NCBI GenBank assembly: GCA_017622925.1
Contig: JAGAQC010000032.1
Location: 1-55,770 of the forward strand
DNA from: Ruminococcus sp.
GTDB taxonomy: Bacteria > Bacillota > Clostridia > Oscillospirales > Ruminococcaceae
Reading direction: 5' to 3'
DNA: 55,770 nt
Shown here in pieces: positions 24,329 to 33,970 of this stretch. A program made the position numbers and the translations under genes. The notes under the pieces are model-generated. The model worked only from the letters and a program-made list of their open reading frames with translations, was not told the origin of the DNA and made no database searches. Numbering within the stretch: the first letter of the stretch is position 1; the number at the start of each line of letters is the position of its first letter.

Positions 24329-26971
24329 ATGAATTATTTTAATCAAGACAAAGACGCCGTACTTAAAGCTCTCGGTTCATCAGCCGAAAAAGGTCTGACC
24401 GACGCTCAGGTCACGGAAAGCCGCCAAAAAAACGGCGAAAACGTTATCTCTGAGGAAAAACAAAAAAGCCTGCTCATGATTTTTTTAGAGCAGTTCGCCG
24501 ATCTCCTCGTAATTATTCTTATCGCAGCTTCGATTATTTCAATGATAAGCGGCGAAATAGGTTCGACTATTGTAATTCTCGTCGTACTTATCATGAACGC
24601 CGTGCTTGGTACAGTCCAGAACGTCAAGGCGCAGAAGTCCCTTGCCGCTTTGAAAGCAATGGGCGCGCCTGCCGCACGAGTTATCCGAAACGGCAGTCAG
24701 GTCGAAATACCTGCATCGGAAGTCGTTGTGGGCGATATTCTTCTCATTGAAGCAGGAAACGTTGCCGCCGCCGACGGTCGTCTGCTTGAAGCCGCTTCTC
24801 TACAGGTGGACGAAAGCGCGCTTACAGGCGAATCGCTGAACGTCACAAAATCTACCGACACTATAAACGCCGAGGAACTCCCCTTGGGCGACCGTGTGAA
24901 CATGATATACTCAGGCTCGAACATCTCAAACGGACGGGCAACTGCGGTCGTTACGGGAGTCGGCATGAATACCGAAATAGGCAAAATTGCGTCCCTTATG
25001 CAGAACGCCAAAAAGAAGAAAACTCCGTTGCAGGTAAGTCTCGATAAGTTCAGCAAGGCTCTTTCAATCGGCGTTATCGGAATATGCGTGTTGGTTTTCC
25101 TGCTCACGTATTTCATCAATAAACAGCCTGTTGTTGACGCTCTTATGTTTGCGGTCGCGCTTGCTGTTGCGGCGATTCCCGAGGCTCTCAGCTCTATCAT
25201 CACAATTTCTCTCGCTATCGGAACGCAGAAAATGTCCAAGCAGAAAGCTATCATCAAGGACTTAAAGGCTGTAGAGGGTCTGGGCTGCGTATCTATCATT
25301 TGCTCGGACAAAACGGGTACGCTTACTCAGAACAAAATGACAGTCCGTGACCTGACGTTCCCCTCGGAAAGCGCAAAAAAAGAGCTTCTCATCGCTATGG
25401 GACTGTGCAACGACGCCGCAAAATCAGACAACGGCTGGCTGGGCGACCCCACGGAAACTGCGCTCTCCGACTACCTCGGCAACGACGAATATGTCCGCAT
25501 ACGTCAGGAATACCCGAGAATTGACGAGATTCCCTTTGACAGCGACAGAAAGCTTATGACGACCGTCCACATGCTCGGCGGAAAGCGTACCGCGTTCACC
25601 AAAGGAGCTATGGACGTGCTTATGCCGCGCTTAAAGTACGTTATGGACGAAAAAGAGATTCGTCCCATAAACGTTGACGATATGGCGGCTATCAAGGCGG
25701 CTAACCTCAATTACTCCAACAACGGAATGCGAGTGCTTGCCTTTGCGAAAAAGATACTTTCTTCCGATGCGCCTGTGAACCTCGACGACGAGTGCGACTA
25801 TATTTATATCGGTCTTACGGCTATGACCGACCCTCCCCGTGAGGAAAGCAAAGCGGCTGTTGCGGAGTGTATTTCGGCAGGCATAAAGCCTATCATGATA
25901 ACTGGCGACCACAAGCTTACGGCAGTCGCTATCGCTAAGGAGATAGGCATTTTCCATGACGGAGACATCGCTATGGACGGCACGGAGATAGACGCTGTTT
26001 CGGACGAGGAGCTGTCCGCAAGACTGGATAAAGTCTCGGTATACGCGCGAGTTTCCCCCGTCCACAAAATACGCATCGTTGAGCTTTGGCAGAAAAAGAA
26101 CATGGTCGTTGCCATGACGGGCGACGGCGTAAACGACGCTCCTGCGCTGAAAAAAGCCGACGTAGGCGTTGCTATGGGAATTACGGGTACGGAAGTTTCC
26201 AAGGACGCCGCTTCTATGATATTAGCGGACGACAACTTCGCAACTATCGTAAAGGCTGTGGCTAACGGCAGATGTATATATACGAACATCAAAAACTCCA
26301 TTAAATTCCTGCTTGCAGGAAATGCGGCGGCTATCATCGTAGTTCTCCTTACGACAATATTCAATCTGCCGCTGCCGTTTAATCCGGTTCACCTGCTTTT
26401 CATCAATCTGCTGACGGACTCGCTTCCTGCGCTCGCTCTCTGCATGGAACCCATGCTGCCCGACGTTATGAAGAACAAGCCCCGTTCGTCCAGCGAATCT
26501 ATCCTCAACAAAGAAACGATAACCTATATACTCATTCATTCCGTAATGATAGCGGCAAGCGTAATGGCGGCGTTCTTCATCGGCAAAAATTCCTCGTCGG
26601 ACGCTGCAATTTCGGCGGCTATGGCAAGCACAATGGCGTTCTCCGTACTTTGTCTCGCAAGACTTTTCGAGGGCTTCGACAGCCGTGGAAAGTACTCTAT
26701 CGCCCGTCTGAAAATAATGACGAACAAGTTCTCGTTAGGAGCATTTTTAGTCGGAGCGTTACTCCTTGCCGCCGTACTGCTCATTCCTGCGTGTCACGGA
26801 TTTATGAAAATATCAGACGAATTCACGCTTATCAATCTTGCGCAGATAGTAGGACTTGCGTTTATTCCTTTCGCTCTTACTCAGATAGTGCGAATGATAA
26901 AGGAATCCTCAAAATGGTACGGTATCCTGCAATACGGCAAAGACCTTTTCGGAAACAAATCTGACAAATAA
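24329..26971 (+). CDS. P2-type cation-transporting ATPase (Ca2+/Mn2+ exporter type)
   Basis: An 880-residue membrane pump. It has the actuator 'DESALTGES' (TGES 166-169), membrane helix 4 'AVAAIPEALSSI' (PEAL 284-287, the cation-binding break of the P2A class), the phosphorylation motif 'CSDKTGTLTQ' with D327, 'MITGDHKLTA', and the hinge 'MTGDGVNDAPALKKADVGVAMG'. About ten membrane helices and total length fit bacterial Ca2+-ATPases. Regulation by the yybP-ykoY switch in its leader makes Mn2+ export, or Mn/Ca, the best guess. AGGAGG precedes the ATG; a terminator follows. Single-gene unit. Confidence 0.94.
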   Translation: MNYFNQDKDAVLKALGSSAEKGLTDAQVTESRQKNGENVISEEKQKSLLMIFLEQFADLLVIILIAASIISMISGEIGSTIVILVVLIMNAVLGTVQNVKAQKSLAALKAMGAPAARVIRNGSQVEIPASEVVVGDILLIEAGNVAAADGRLLEAASLQVDESALTGESLNVTKSTDTINAEELPLGDRVNMIYSGSNISNGRATAVVTGVGMNTEIGKIASLMQNAKKKKTPLQVSLDKFSKALSIGVIGICVLVFLLTYFINKQPVVDALMFAVALAVAAIPEALSSIITISLAIGTQKMSKQKAIIKDLKAVEGLGCVSIICSDKTGTLTQNKMTVRDLTFPSESAKKELLIAMGLCNDAAKSDNGWLGDPTETALSDYLGNDEYVRIRQEYPRIDEIPFDSDRKLMTTVHMLGGKRTAFTKGAMDVLMPRLKYVMDEKEIRPINVDDMAAIKAANLNYSNNGMRVLAFAKKILSSDAPVNLDDECDYIYIGLTAMTDPPREESKAAVAECISAGIKPIMITGDHKLTAVAIAKEIGIFHDGDIAMDGTEIDAVSDEELSARLDKVSVYARVSPVHKIRIVELWQKKNMVVAMTGDGVNDAPALKKADVGVAMGITGTEVSKDAASMILADDNFATIVKAVANGRCIYTNIKNSIKFLLAGNAAAIIVVLLTTIFNLPLPFNPVHLLFINLLTDSLPALALCMEPMLPDVMKNKPRSSSESILNKETITYILIHSVMIAASVMAAFFIGKNSSSDAAISAAMASTMAFSVLCLARLFEGFDSRGKYSIARLKIMTNKFSLGAFLVGALLLAAVLLIPACHGFMKISDEFTLINLAQIVGLAFIPFALTQIVRMIKESSKWYGILQYGKDLFGNKSDK

Positions 26972-26980
26972 AATAATTAA

Positions 26981-27012
26981 AAAGAGCCGCATTTGATGTG
27001 CGGCTTTTTTTA
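26981..27012 (+). terminator. intrinsic terminator of the P-type ATPase gene
   Basis: AGCCGCA/TGCGGCT stem followed by seven T residues, 20 bases after the stop region. Confidence 0.85.
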
Positions 27013-27026
27013 TTTATCATAACAAA

Positions 27027-27221
27027 GCAGGGGGACGCTGTCCCCCTGCGCCCCCTGCCAAAGGGGTGACCCCTTTGGAATCTCTGTTGTCGTGTAGTTG
27101 TCCGCATAATGCCCTTATTATTTTCCGAAACTTTTTTCAGCATGGCATTATGCGGAAAACTACACGAGAGCGGACACCGAGAGTTACCTCTTTAACAGAA
27201 AATACAGGAAACAAAATCCTC
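27027..27221 (-). repeat. hairpin-cassette element, copy 5 (stem type B)
   Basis: Minus-strand copy. The inner stem arms TCGTGTAGTTGTCCGCATAA.. (27089-27112) and ..TTATGCGGAAAACTACACGA (27143-27166) pair at 23 of 24 positions but differ strongly from type A. The outer frame (CCAAAGGGG hairpin, AACAGAAAATACAGGAAAC, GAGTTACCTC) is conserved. It lies past the 3' end of the O-antigen-ligase-like gene, same orientation. Confidence 0.85.
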
Positions 27222-27249
27222 TTGATTTGATAACATAAATACAATAGCT

Positions 27250-28674
27250 TTACGTTGTTGTGTTTTTATCGGTCAAGGAAACGCTCGCTCCTGCAATTGC
27301 CCAGAATATAGGCGAAAACGCCGTATTGCTGCAACCTATCAGAAATATCAGCGCGCCCATTGACGTAAGCAAGGTCATGCACAGGGTCATTTTGCTCTTG
27401 GACTTTTTGTACCCCTTAAAGCCTATCGCTATAACGCCGATAAGGGTAACAACAAGAGCTATTGCGGAGGGTATTCCCCGAGTTGCCGCCGTATTGAGGT
27501 ACTCGTTATACACCCTGTCGAACGTTCCCTTATTGAACATGATTATATCCTCGACCAAAGAATATTCCGAACCCTCGGGACCATAGGTGTATATCTGCGG
27601 ATATATCAACTGGTCGGGACCCGTACCCGTTATGGGACAACCGCTGATAATGTCGAGGGTCTTGCGGTTGAGGGTATAATAAACGTCATATGTGTCGTCA
27701 ATATCTACTAAATCGGAGTCAACGTTTCCGCTTGAAGTTATTCTGACGTAGCTGTCCGCAAACCACAAAATACGACCGTCATAAAGCCTGTAGCTGCTTA
27801 TATTGCCGATAATTCCTGCGTTCACCACGATAACAGCCGCAGCCGCAGGCACAATGACCGACAATACCGACAGCAGGCTGATTTTCGGAGCTTTTACGGC
27901 AAATACGGTTATGACCGCCGCAATAATAGCGAGAACAGCTCCGCAGATACCGATAAACGAATAAGTAAACATTATAACAAATGAGAACACACATGCTGAA
28001 AAAATGCAGAATATCTTTTCTTTTTTTCCCGAAAACAGCACAGCTCCCATGAGAGCCGCCGCTATGGAAAGGCTCAGCACCATCGCAAGGAACAGCGGCG
28101 ACTGCGAAAGACCTGCTGCCGCGTTTATCTGTATTTTTACCGAAGCCCAGCGGAAGTCGCTCAGTTCGCCCGAAAACACCTGTATCAGGGCAAAAACGCT
28201 GTTGAGCAGACCGTTTGCAAGAATGCCGTAAACGAGCGTTTTCCGAGCCTTGTCGCCTTTCATCGAAGCGGCGGTAATGAAAAAGCTTATGTAAAAAATT
28301 ATAGCAAGCAGACCCTCGCCTCGACCGGGGTAGCCGTGCAGGGAAACGGTCTTGTCGTAGGAATTGATAAGCGAAATGACCGCCCACAAAAGGGTAACGC
28401 CCGTTCCGCACAACGGCAGGAGCAGTCTCTTGCCCACGTACTTTTTCATAACGCCGATAAGGGCAAGCACCATGCCTATAACGCCTGCCAAGGAAAGCCC
28501 CGCAGTAATAATGGTGTAGACCTTATTTCCCGATATTACGGGAACTGCGGTTGAAACAGACGTACACAGACACGCCGCCAAAAGTCCGATAGAAGCGATC
28601 TTCGAGTATTTTTCCTCTGTCATGTTGAGTATGAAATTTGATTTCTCCGATGAGTTGAAAAGCTGCTTTGCCAT
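27250..28674 (-). CDS. O-antigen ligase/polymerase-like membrane protein
   Basis: A 474-residue protein with about eleven hydrophobic helices and one large extracytoplasmic loop (about 300-375). Features of the Wzy/WaaL (O-antigen ligase) superfamily are 'SLHGYPGRGEGLLAIIFY' near residue 115 and, in the late loop, 'FDRVYNEYLNTAATRGIPSA', which matches the family's 'HNxYLxxxxxxG' region although the His is replaced by Tyr. Such proteins transfer or polymerise surface glycans. The M6 protease gene lies 63 bases upstream on the same strand. The assignment is by topology and this motif only. Confidence 0.65.
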   Translation of the reverse strand: MAKQLFNSSEKSNFILNMTEEKYSKIASIGLLAACLCTSVSTAVPVISGNKVYTIITAGLSLAGVIGMVLALIGVMKKYVGKRLLLPLCGTGVTLLWAVISLINSYDKTVSLHGYPGRGEGLLAIIFYISFFITAASMKGDKARKTLVYGILANGLLNSVFALIQVFSGELSDFRWASVKIQINAAAGLSQSPLFLAMVLSLSIAAALMGAVLFSGKKEKIFCIFSACVFSFVIMFTYSFIGICGAVLAIIAAVITVFAVKAPKISLLSVLSVIVPAAAAVIVVNAGIIGNISSYRLYDGRILWFADSYVRITSSGNVDSDLVDIDDTYDVYYTLNRKTLDIISGCPITGTGPDQLIYPQIYTYGPEGSEYSLVEDIIMFNKGTFDRVYNEYLNTAATRGIPSAIALVVTLIGVIAIGFKGYKKSKSKMTLCMTLLTSMGALIFLIGCSNTAFSPIFWAIAGASVSLTDKNTTT

Positions 28675-28737
28675 TGTTATTTTCCCTTTCGATAATGTTC
28701 AACGCTCTCCGAAAATTTCCGAAGATATATATTTTAA

Positions 28738-30420
28738 TTAATTAGCCGAGACCGTTATTTCGTAGGAATCGCCGTTCTTTTTGCCTATATTTACGGTAAT
28801 TCCCATGTCTGCCGTCCGTCCGCCGTTAGCGTCGTATGCTTTGAAATCGGGCGTACTGCCGTCTATTACCGCGCCTGTACGGAGCAGATTATCCGTTTCG
28901 TCCGTACCCTCGCCAACGAGCCGTATAAACCGCCTGCCGCTGTCGTTATTGGTCGCTTCATCGTTTCCGACGGCATATTTATAGGTATTGTACCAGTAAT
29001 CTCCCGTGAGCGTGGCTTCAACGTGATACATTCTCACGCCGCTGCCCGTAGAACGCCACCATTCATCGGTAAGTCCCCTGTTGTTTCCGCTCAGGTCTGT
29101 ATATTCGAGTATGAAAAATTCCGAGTTAAAATTTTTATTCAAGTCGCCTACGGGTATTATCAGGCAGTTTCCGTCATTGGTCTGACCGCTTTTCAGCGTA
29201 AACTTCTTTGTGCCGTCCGCTCTTCCGTAGACCTGCACCTGTTCGGGAGCGTACCACCCCAGCATCAGCTTTGAAGCCGCCCCGAAGTCGCATATAGCGT
29301 CGTCCATCATCTCAAAGCCTGCCGAACCGTGCATGCCCTGAAAATCGTCCGTACCGTAGAGGTAATAATCGGGAAGTCCCATGCAATGCCCCATTTCGTG
29401 AAGATACGAGCTGTTGAAGTTCCTGTGGTCGTCCGCCGACTCTATCTGAGCGTTGCCCACGATAACATGACCGATGTCCGTACCGTCGGCTCTTTTTTGG
29501 GTTTCCCCTCCGAAAACTCCTGCGGAAGCCCACCAGTTTTCGTCGCCGGCAGCGGTCGGAACGCTTATAAGTATAGCGTCTATGACGTTATCGCCGTCGC
29601 CGTCAAATTCGGAAAAGTCAACGGACGCGTCAAATTCGGCGATTATTTCGTCCACAAGAGCGACATGCCACGCGTCGCCCTCGTATGCGGCTTTGTTCTG
29701 CTTGGTCGTGTAAGTATACGCCTTGCCGTTCAGCTTCATTGCGCCCTTTGAGGAACGCTCGTAAAACGCGCTCATGCTCTCAAAGGGATAGTTCGGGTCG
29801 TTCTCGTTGGCATTTCCAAAGACGAATTTCTCGATCTCCGAAGCGGACGGCATGTAATCGTATTTACAGTCGGGAAAATCGACGTAGAATACTGCGACCT
29901 CAGCCTCTCCCTGCGACGGCAGCGAGCCGTAAAGGTCGTATATCGGCGGAGAAATAAACTCGGGAGCGGCTGTGACAGTCGTAGTCGTCGTAGTCTGAGT
30001 TGAAGCTGATGCCGTGGTCTGCGATGTTGCAGGTTCTTCCTTCCACTCCCATACGTCCATTCCGTAACCGCTTGTCAAGACGGCTTTTCTCAGCAAAATA
30101 AGGTCGTAAATATCTATCTTGCCGTCCTGATCCATATCGGCGGTCTGGAGGAGCTTCTCGGCAAGGAACCCGTCTTTGCCCTGTAATCCGATAAATTTTC
30201 CTACAAGGTCATAGCCGTTTTTTTCCGTAAGACCCTCGCCGCCCAGAAGATGCTTCGTCATTATGACCATATCCGCAACGCCGAGTTTCTTATCGTTGTT
30301 CAAATCGCCCAAAAATCCGATCTGTTCCCAACCTGCGAAAGAGTTTATCGAGAACGCCGCCGCAGACGCCGCCGCTATGGAAGCTAAGCCGACCGCAAGT
30401 CTTTTTAATATTCTGAACAC
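28738..30420 (-). CDS. secreted M6-family metalloprotease with N-terminal dockerin
   Basis: A 560-residue secreted protease. After a signal peptide (about 1-30) comes a type I dockerin with two calcium loops: 'GDLNNDKKLGVADMVIM' (39-55) and 'ADMDQDGKIDIYDLILL' (94-110). A Thr-rich linker (132-150) follows, then the M6 catalytic domain with zinc motif 'HEMGHCMGLPD' (H341, E342, H345, D351). The start is GTG at 30420, preceded by GGGGGTGG; a TTG 7 codons earlier lacks an RBS. A fibre-bound protease in a cellulosome-type complex might release cell-wall protein from plant material or process complex components. Its dockerin differs clearly from the pair at 12.2 and 37.7 kb. Confidence 0.9.
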   Translation of the reverse strand: MFRILKRLAVGLASIAAASAAAFSINSFAGWEQIGFLGDLNNDKKLGVADMVIMTKHLLGGEGLTEKNGYDLVGKFIGLQGKDGFLAEKLLQTADMDQDGKIDIYDLILLRKAVLTSGYGMDVWEWKEEPATSQTTASASTQTTTTTTVTAAPEFISPPIYDLYGSLPSQGEAEVAVFYVDFPDCKYDYMPSASEIEKFVFGNANENDPNYPFESMSAFYERSSKGAMKLNGKAYTYTTKQNKAAYEGDAWHVALVDEIIAEFDASVDFSEFDGDGDNVIDAILISVPTAAGDENWWASAGVFGGETQKRADGTDIGHVIVGNAQIESADDHRNFNSSYLHEMGHCMGLPDYYLYGTDDFQGMHGSAGFEMMDDAICDFGAASKLMLGWYAPEQVQVYGRADGTKKFTLKSGQTNDGNCLIIPVGDLNKNFNSEFFILEYTDLSGNNRGLTDEWWRSTGSGVRMYHVEATLTGDYWYNTYKYAVGNDEATNNDSGRRFIRLVGEGTDETDNLLRTGAVIDGSTPDFKAYDANGGRTADMGITVNIGKKNGDSYEITVSAN

Positions 30421-30463
30421 ATGACCACCCCCGATCGTCAACAGGTATGAAATATTTTCCTAA

Positions 30464-30497
30464 AAAAATACTGCGGACGTATACCATCCGCAGTAAT
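30464..30497 (-). terminator. rny terminator
   Basis: Minus-strand ACTGCGGA/TCCGCAGT stem followed by seven T residues, between rny and the M6 protease gene on the same strand. The protease gene therefore needs readthrough or its own promoter, which I could not identify in the 80-base gap. Confidence 0.85.
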
Positions 30498-30501
30498 TCG
30501 C

Positions 30502-32079
30502 TTATTTCGCGTAGTCGGTAACTCGGCTCTCCCTGATAAGGTTGACCTTGATCTGACCCGGATAATCCATCTCAGCCTCGATCTGCTGCGCGATCTGTCT
30601 CGCAACAAGCACCATCTTCTCATCGTTGATGACCTCGGGAACGACCATGATCCTGACTTCACGTCCTGCCTGTACGGCAAAGCATTTTTCAACTCCGTTG
30701 TAGGAATTGCAGATTTCTTCAAGCTTCTGAAGTCTCTTGATATAGCTTTCGTAATTTTCGCTTCGCGCGGCAGGTCTTGCAGCGGATATTGCGTCGGCTG
30801 CCTGAACGATACAGGCTATCACCGTTTTCGGCTCAACGTCATTGTGGTGAGCTTCAACGGCATGGATAACGACTTGGCTTTCGTTGTATTTTTTACATAC
30901 GTCAACGCCTATCTGTACGTGCGAACCCTCGATCTCGGAGGTCAGAGCCTTACCGATGTCGTGGAGAAGTCCGGCTCGTCTTGCCACGTTTGCGTCGACT
31001 CCCAATTCGGCTGCCAGCACTCCGCAAAGCTTAGCGACCTCGATAGAATGGTCGAGAACGTTCTGCCTGTAGCTTGTACGGAATTTAAGCCGTCCGAGAA
31101 GCTTGATAAGCTCGTGATTGATACCGTGAACGTTTGTTTCGATGACTGCGCGTTCGCCCTCCTGCTTTATACGGTACTCGACCTCACGGCGCGCCTTGTC
31201 CACCATTTCCTCGATACGGGCGGGGTGGATACGACCGTCGGCTATAAGCTTTTCAAGGGCTATCCTCGCCACCTCGCGGCGTATCTGATCGAAGCATGAA
31301 AGCGTGATAGCTTCGGGGGTGTCGTCGATAATAAGATCGACTCCCGTAAGAGTTTCGAGAGTTCTGATGTTGCGACCCTCTCGACCAATAATACGTCCCT
31401 TCATTTCGTCACTGGGCAGCGGAACAACGGAAACTGCCGCTTCCGAGACCTGATCCGCCGCAACCTTAGCAATGGCAAGAGAGATCTGACTTCTTGCCCT
31501 TTCGTTGCATTCGTCCTTGAGCTGCTGCTCGTAGGCGGCTATTTTCACAGCCTTTTCGTGTACAAGATCGTCCTCCAGCTTGGAGAGTATGTATTCCTTT
31601 GCCTGATCTTTTGTAAATTCCGAAATACGCTCCAGAACGTCCATTTCGGACTTTTTGATCTGTTCGGCTTCCTTGAGTTTTTCGTCGGCGCTTTTTATCT
31701 TCTGATTGAGAGCGTCCTCCTTTTTTTCAAGGTTATCGGTTTTCTTGTCGAGATTTTCCTCCTTCTGCTGCATACGTCTTTCCTGACGGGACAGCTCGGA
31801 ACGGCGGTCCTTGATCTCGCGGTCGGCTTCGGTGCGAAGCTTGTGTATCTCGTCCTTAGCCTCTATCAAAGCGCTTTTCTTCTTGGTATCGGCGTCTTTT
31901 TCAGCGTCGGCGACGATACGTTCAGCCTGTTTTTCCGCAGAGCCGATAACAGCCTCAGCCTCGCGTTTGCGCTGTTCAACGCCGGCAGTCACGCCTTTTT
32001 TATAGGCAAGAAAACCGCCTGCTGCCGCGCCGGCTATCAAGGCGGCAAGGATCAGTACAATAGCAATAACAAGATCCAT
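30502..32079 (-). CDS. rny: ribonuclease Y
   Basis: A 525-residue membrane-anchored endoribonuclease that starts mRNA decay in Firmicutes. The order is N-terminal membrane helix (about 1-22), long coiled coil (25-210), KH domain '[17 protein letters not shown]', and HD domain with '[12 protein letters not shown]' and '[13 protein letters not shown]'. The end '...[11 protein letters not shown]' is typical. The ATG at 32079 (MDLVIAI) was chosen because AGGAGG lies 11 bases upstream; an intermediate ATG sits only 1-2 bases after the RBS. A perfect consensus promoter gives a leader of about 285 bases with strong hairpins. Confidence 0.96.
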   Translation of the reverse strand: MDLVIAIVLILAALIAGAAAGGFLAYKKGVTAGVEQRKREAEAVIGSAEKQAERIVADAEKDADTKKKSALIEAKDEIHKLRTEADREIKDRRSELSRQERRMQQKEENLDKKTDNLEKKEDALNQKIKSADEKLKEAEQIKKSEMDVLERISEFTKDQAKEYILSKLEDDLVHEKAVKIAAYEQQLKDECNERARSQISLAIAKVAADQVSEAAVSVVPLPSDEMKGRIIGREGRNIRTLETLTGVDLIIDDTPEAITLSCFDQIRREVARIALEKLIADGRIHPARIEEMVDKARREVEYRIKQEGERAVIETNVHGINHELIKLLGRLKFRTSYRQNVLDHSIEVAKLCGVLAAELGVDANVARRAGLLHDIGKALTSEIEGSHVQIGVDVCKKYNESQVVIHAVEAHHNDVEPKTVIACIVQAADAISAARPAARSENYESYIKRLQKLEEICNSYNGVEKCFAVQAGREVRIMVVPEVINDEKMVLVARQIAQQIEAEMDYPGQIKVNLIRESRVTDYAK

Positions 32080-32363
32080 ACAGTGCATTACCTCCTTCAT
32101 TAAGGAAATTCCGAAGAATCGGAAGCTCCTTAGCAATATAGTATAGTTTGTATCATATAACTTATATTGCCGCAGGCGATAAATGCCGCATTATTTTATT
32201 TTAATATATATTTATGAAAGACCTATACTCCGCAGTCTTTCGAGTCATTGGACAAAAAGTCCTGATTTTGTAATATATCTTCTCCCGAATGGACTCCCCA
32301 TCGAAATGATTTAAAACAAAGCTGCATTACTGCCTGAAAGCAATATTTCTGCAAAATACAACA
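32080..32363 (-). other. long untranslated leader of rny
   Basis: No gene is seen. On the minus strand the 3' part forms AAGGA..TTCCGA/TCGGAA..TCCTT (about 32098-32128), which ends right at the RBS. Upstream are GCGGCAT/GCCTGCGGC and GAAAGAC/GTCTTTC pairings. The length and hairpin next to the RBS fit post-transcriptional control, possibly autoregulation of RNase Y. Confidence 0.5.
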
Positions 32364-32369
32364 TAATTT

Positions 32370-32398
32370 ATTATACACTTTTTTCACAGGATTGTCAA
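32370..32398 (-). promoter_or_regulatory. rny promoter
   Basis: Perfect minus-strand TTGACA (32393-32398) and TATAAT (32370-32375) with a 17-base spacer. Confidence 0.9.
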
Positions 32399-32542
32399 TA
32401 GCTTTTCGTCAGATTATTACAAAACGGCAAAATTTAATTTTAATAACCAATTCATAATCTGTTTCACTCAAACAAATTTCATGTCTTAAAGTTTAATTAT
32501 TGTGCATTTTAACGGTAATTAAGTCTTTTTTTATAAAAAAGG

Positions 32543-32571
32543 TTGAAAATTTTTTTATGCTGTGATATAAT
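32543..32571 (+). promoter_or_regulatory. promoter of the proBA-containing operon
   Basis: TTGAAA (32543-32548), 17-base spacer, TATAAT (32566-32571). A GACTGC/GCAGTC hairpin (32613-32635) lies in the leader. Confidence 0.8.
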
Positions 32572-32649
32572 AATTCTTGATAGGCTTTTGGCTGTTTTTG
32601 AAAATTTGGCTTGACTGCGTGCCGCAAATGCAGTCGGATGGGAGTTTCT

Positions 32650-33003
32650 ATGTTCAATTTTGATTTGCTTACAACTTTGGAGCTTACGGAAGTCGAAAAT
32701 CCGAGCCTTTTTCCGTTCCCCGCTCCGCTTCATATAGGCTTTGTCATCGTCGCTGTAATTTTCTTTCTGTTCAGATTTTTTACCGATAAGAAGCCGTTTC
32801 AGCTCATCATGGCAATTGCCGTTCCGATCTCGCTCCTTCTTCGTTTCGAGCTGAGCCGTCAGGGATTTTACATCGTCGGCGCGGTAGAACTGCTGCTCCT
32901 CATCGCCGCAGCCGTAACATCTGTAATATTCAAGAAAAAAGATACGGAAGCCCTCGAACCGGCTGCTGAAAGCTCCCCCGAAGAAAAGTCCGAAGAAGAA
33001 TGA
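32650..33003 (+). CDS. 117-residue membrane protein, first gene of the proBA operon
   Basis: Begins MFNFDLLTTLELTEVENPSL; three membrane helices (about 25-42, 48-66, 72-92) are followed by a Lys-rich turn and a very acidic tail ('AAESSPEEKSEEE'). The ATG at 32650 has GGGAG 6 bases upstream, whereas the in-frame ATG 13 codons earlier lies in the leader hairpin. Its stop overlaps the next start in ATGA, so translation is coupled to the dehydrogenase. Family not recognised. Confidence 0.7.
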   Translation: MFNFDLLTTLELTEVENPSLFPFPAPLHIGFVIVAVIFFLFRFFTDKKPFQLIMAIAVPISLLLRFELSRQGFYIVGAVELLLLIAAAVTSVIFKKKDTEALEPAAESSPEEKSEEE

Positions 33004-33950
33004 AAATAGTTATCCTCGATTGGGCGACCATGTGTTCGGACGGCGACCTCTCCCCCGAAGTATTCGGAGAATTCGGCGATATATCGGTGTATCAGCTTAC
33101 CGAACCCCATGACGTTGCCGAACGTATAGGCGATGCCGAGATAGTGCTTTGCAATAAGGCGGTCATAACGAAGGAGATCATGGACAGTTGTCCGAAACTG
33201 CGGTATATCGGGCTTTTCGCCACTGGCTTCAACAATATCGACATTGAATACGCCGCCAAAAAGGGCATTACGGTCTGCAATGCGGGGCAGTATTCGACCA
33301 ATGCCGTAGCGCAGCAGGTTTTTGCCTATATACTGGACTTTTGCAGCCGTATACGGAGCTACGATACAGCCGTCAAAAACGGCGAATGGGAAAGTTCCCC
33401 GTGTTTTTCTTATTTTCCCATTCCCACCGCCGAGCTGAACGGCAAAACGCTGTCAATTATCGGCTTCGGCTCTATCGGCAGACGTGCGGCGGAAATCGGG
33501 AACGCTTTCGGTATGCGTGTCCTCGTGAATACGAGAACAGTCCCCGAAAACTGCCCTTACGAAGTCTGCGACAGGGACGCAGCCGTGAAAAATGCGGATT
33601 TTCTCACGCTCCATTGTCCCCTGACAGCCGATACACATCACATGGTAAACGCCGATTTTCTGCGTAAAATGAAGTCCTCGGCGGTACTTATCAACACCTC
33701 CAGAGGAGCGGTCGTAAACGAAAAAGATTTAACTGACGCTCTTAACAGCGGCACTATCGCAGGGGCGTATCTCGACGTTCTCGAAAAAGAGCCGATGTCC
33801 CCCGACACTCCCCTGAAATTCGCCAAAAACTGCGTAATCACGCCACATACGGCATGGGCGGCATATGAAACAAGAGTACGTCTGCTGAACATCGTCTGCG
33901 AAAATATCCGCCAATGGCTGAACGGTACTCCTCAAAATAAAGTTAATTGA
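33000..33950 (+). CDS. D-2-hydroxyacid dehydrogenase (glycerate dehydrogenase-like)
   Basis: A 316-residue NAD-dependent oxidoreductase. The Rossmann motif is 'LSIIGFGSIGRRAAEIG'; catalytic residues are Arg in 'INTSRGAVVNE', Glu in 'DVLEKEP' and His in 'VITPHTAWA'. The overall sequence resembles glycerate/hydroxypyruvate reductases of gut Firmicutes more than SerA, since no C-terminal ACT domain is present. It overlaps the previous gene by 4 bases and precedes proB by 20 bases. Confidence 0.9.
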   Translation: MKIVILDWATMCSDGDLSPEVFGEFGDISVYQLTEPHDVAERIGDAEIVLCNKAVITKEIMDSCPKLRYIGLFATGFNNIDIEYAAKKGITVCNAGQYSTNAVAQQVFAYILDFCSRIRSYDTAVKNGEWESSPCFSYFPIPTAELNGKTLSIIGFGSIGRRAAEIGNAFGMRVLVNTRTVPENCPYEVCDRDAAVKNADFLTLHCPLTADTHHMVNADFLRKMKSSAVLINTSRGAVVNEKDLTDALNSGTIAGAYLDVLEKEPMSPDTPLKFAKNCVITPHTAWAAYETRVRLLNIVCENIRQWLNGTPQNKVN

Positions 33951-33970
33951 TTTAAGGACGTTTGATACAA

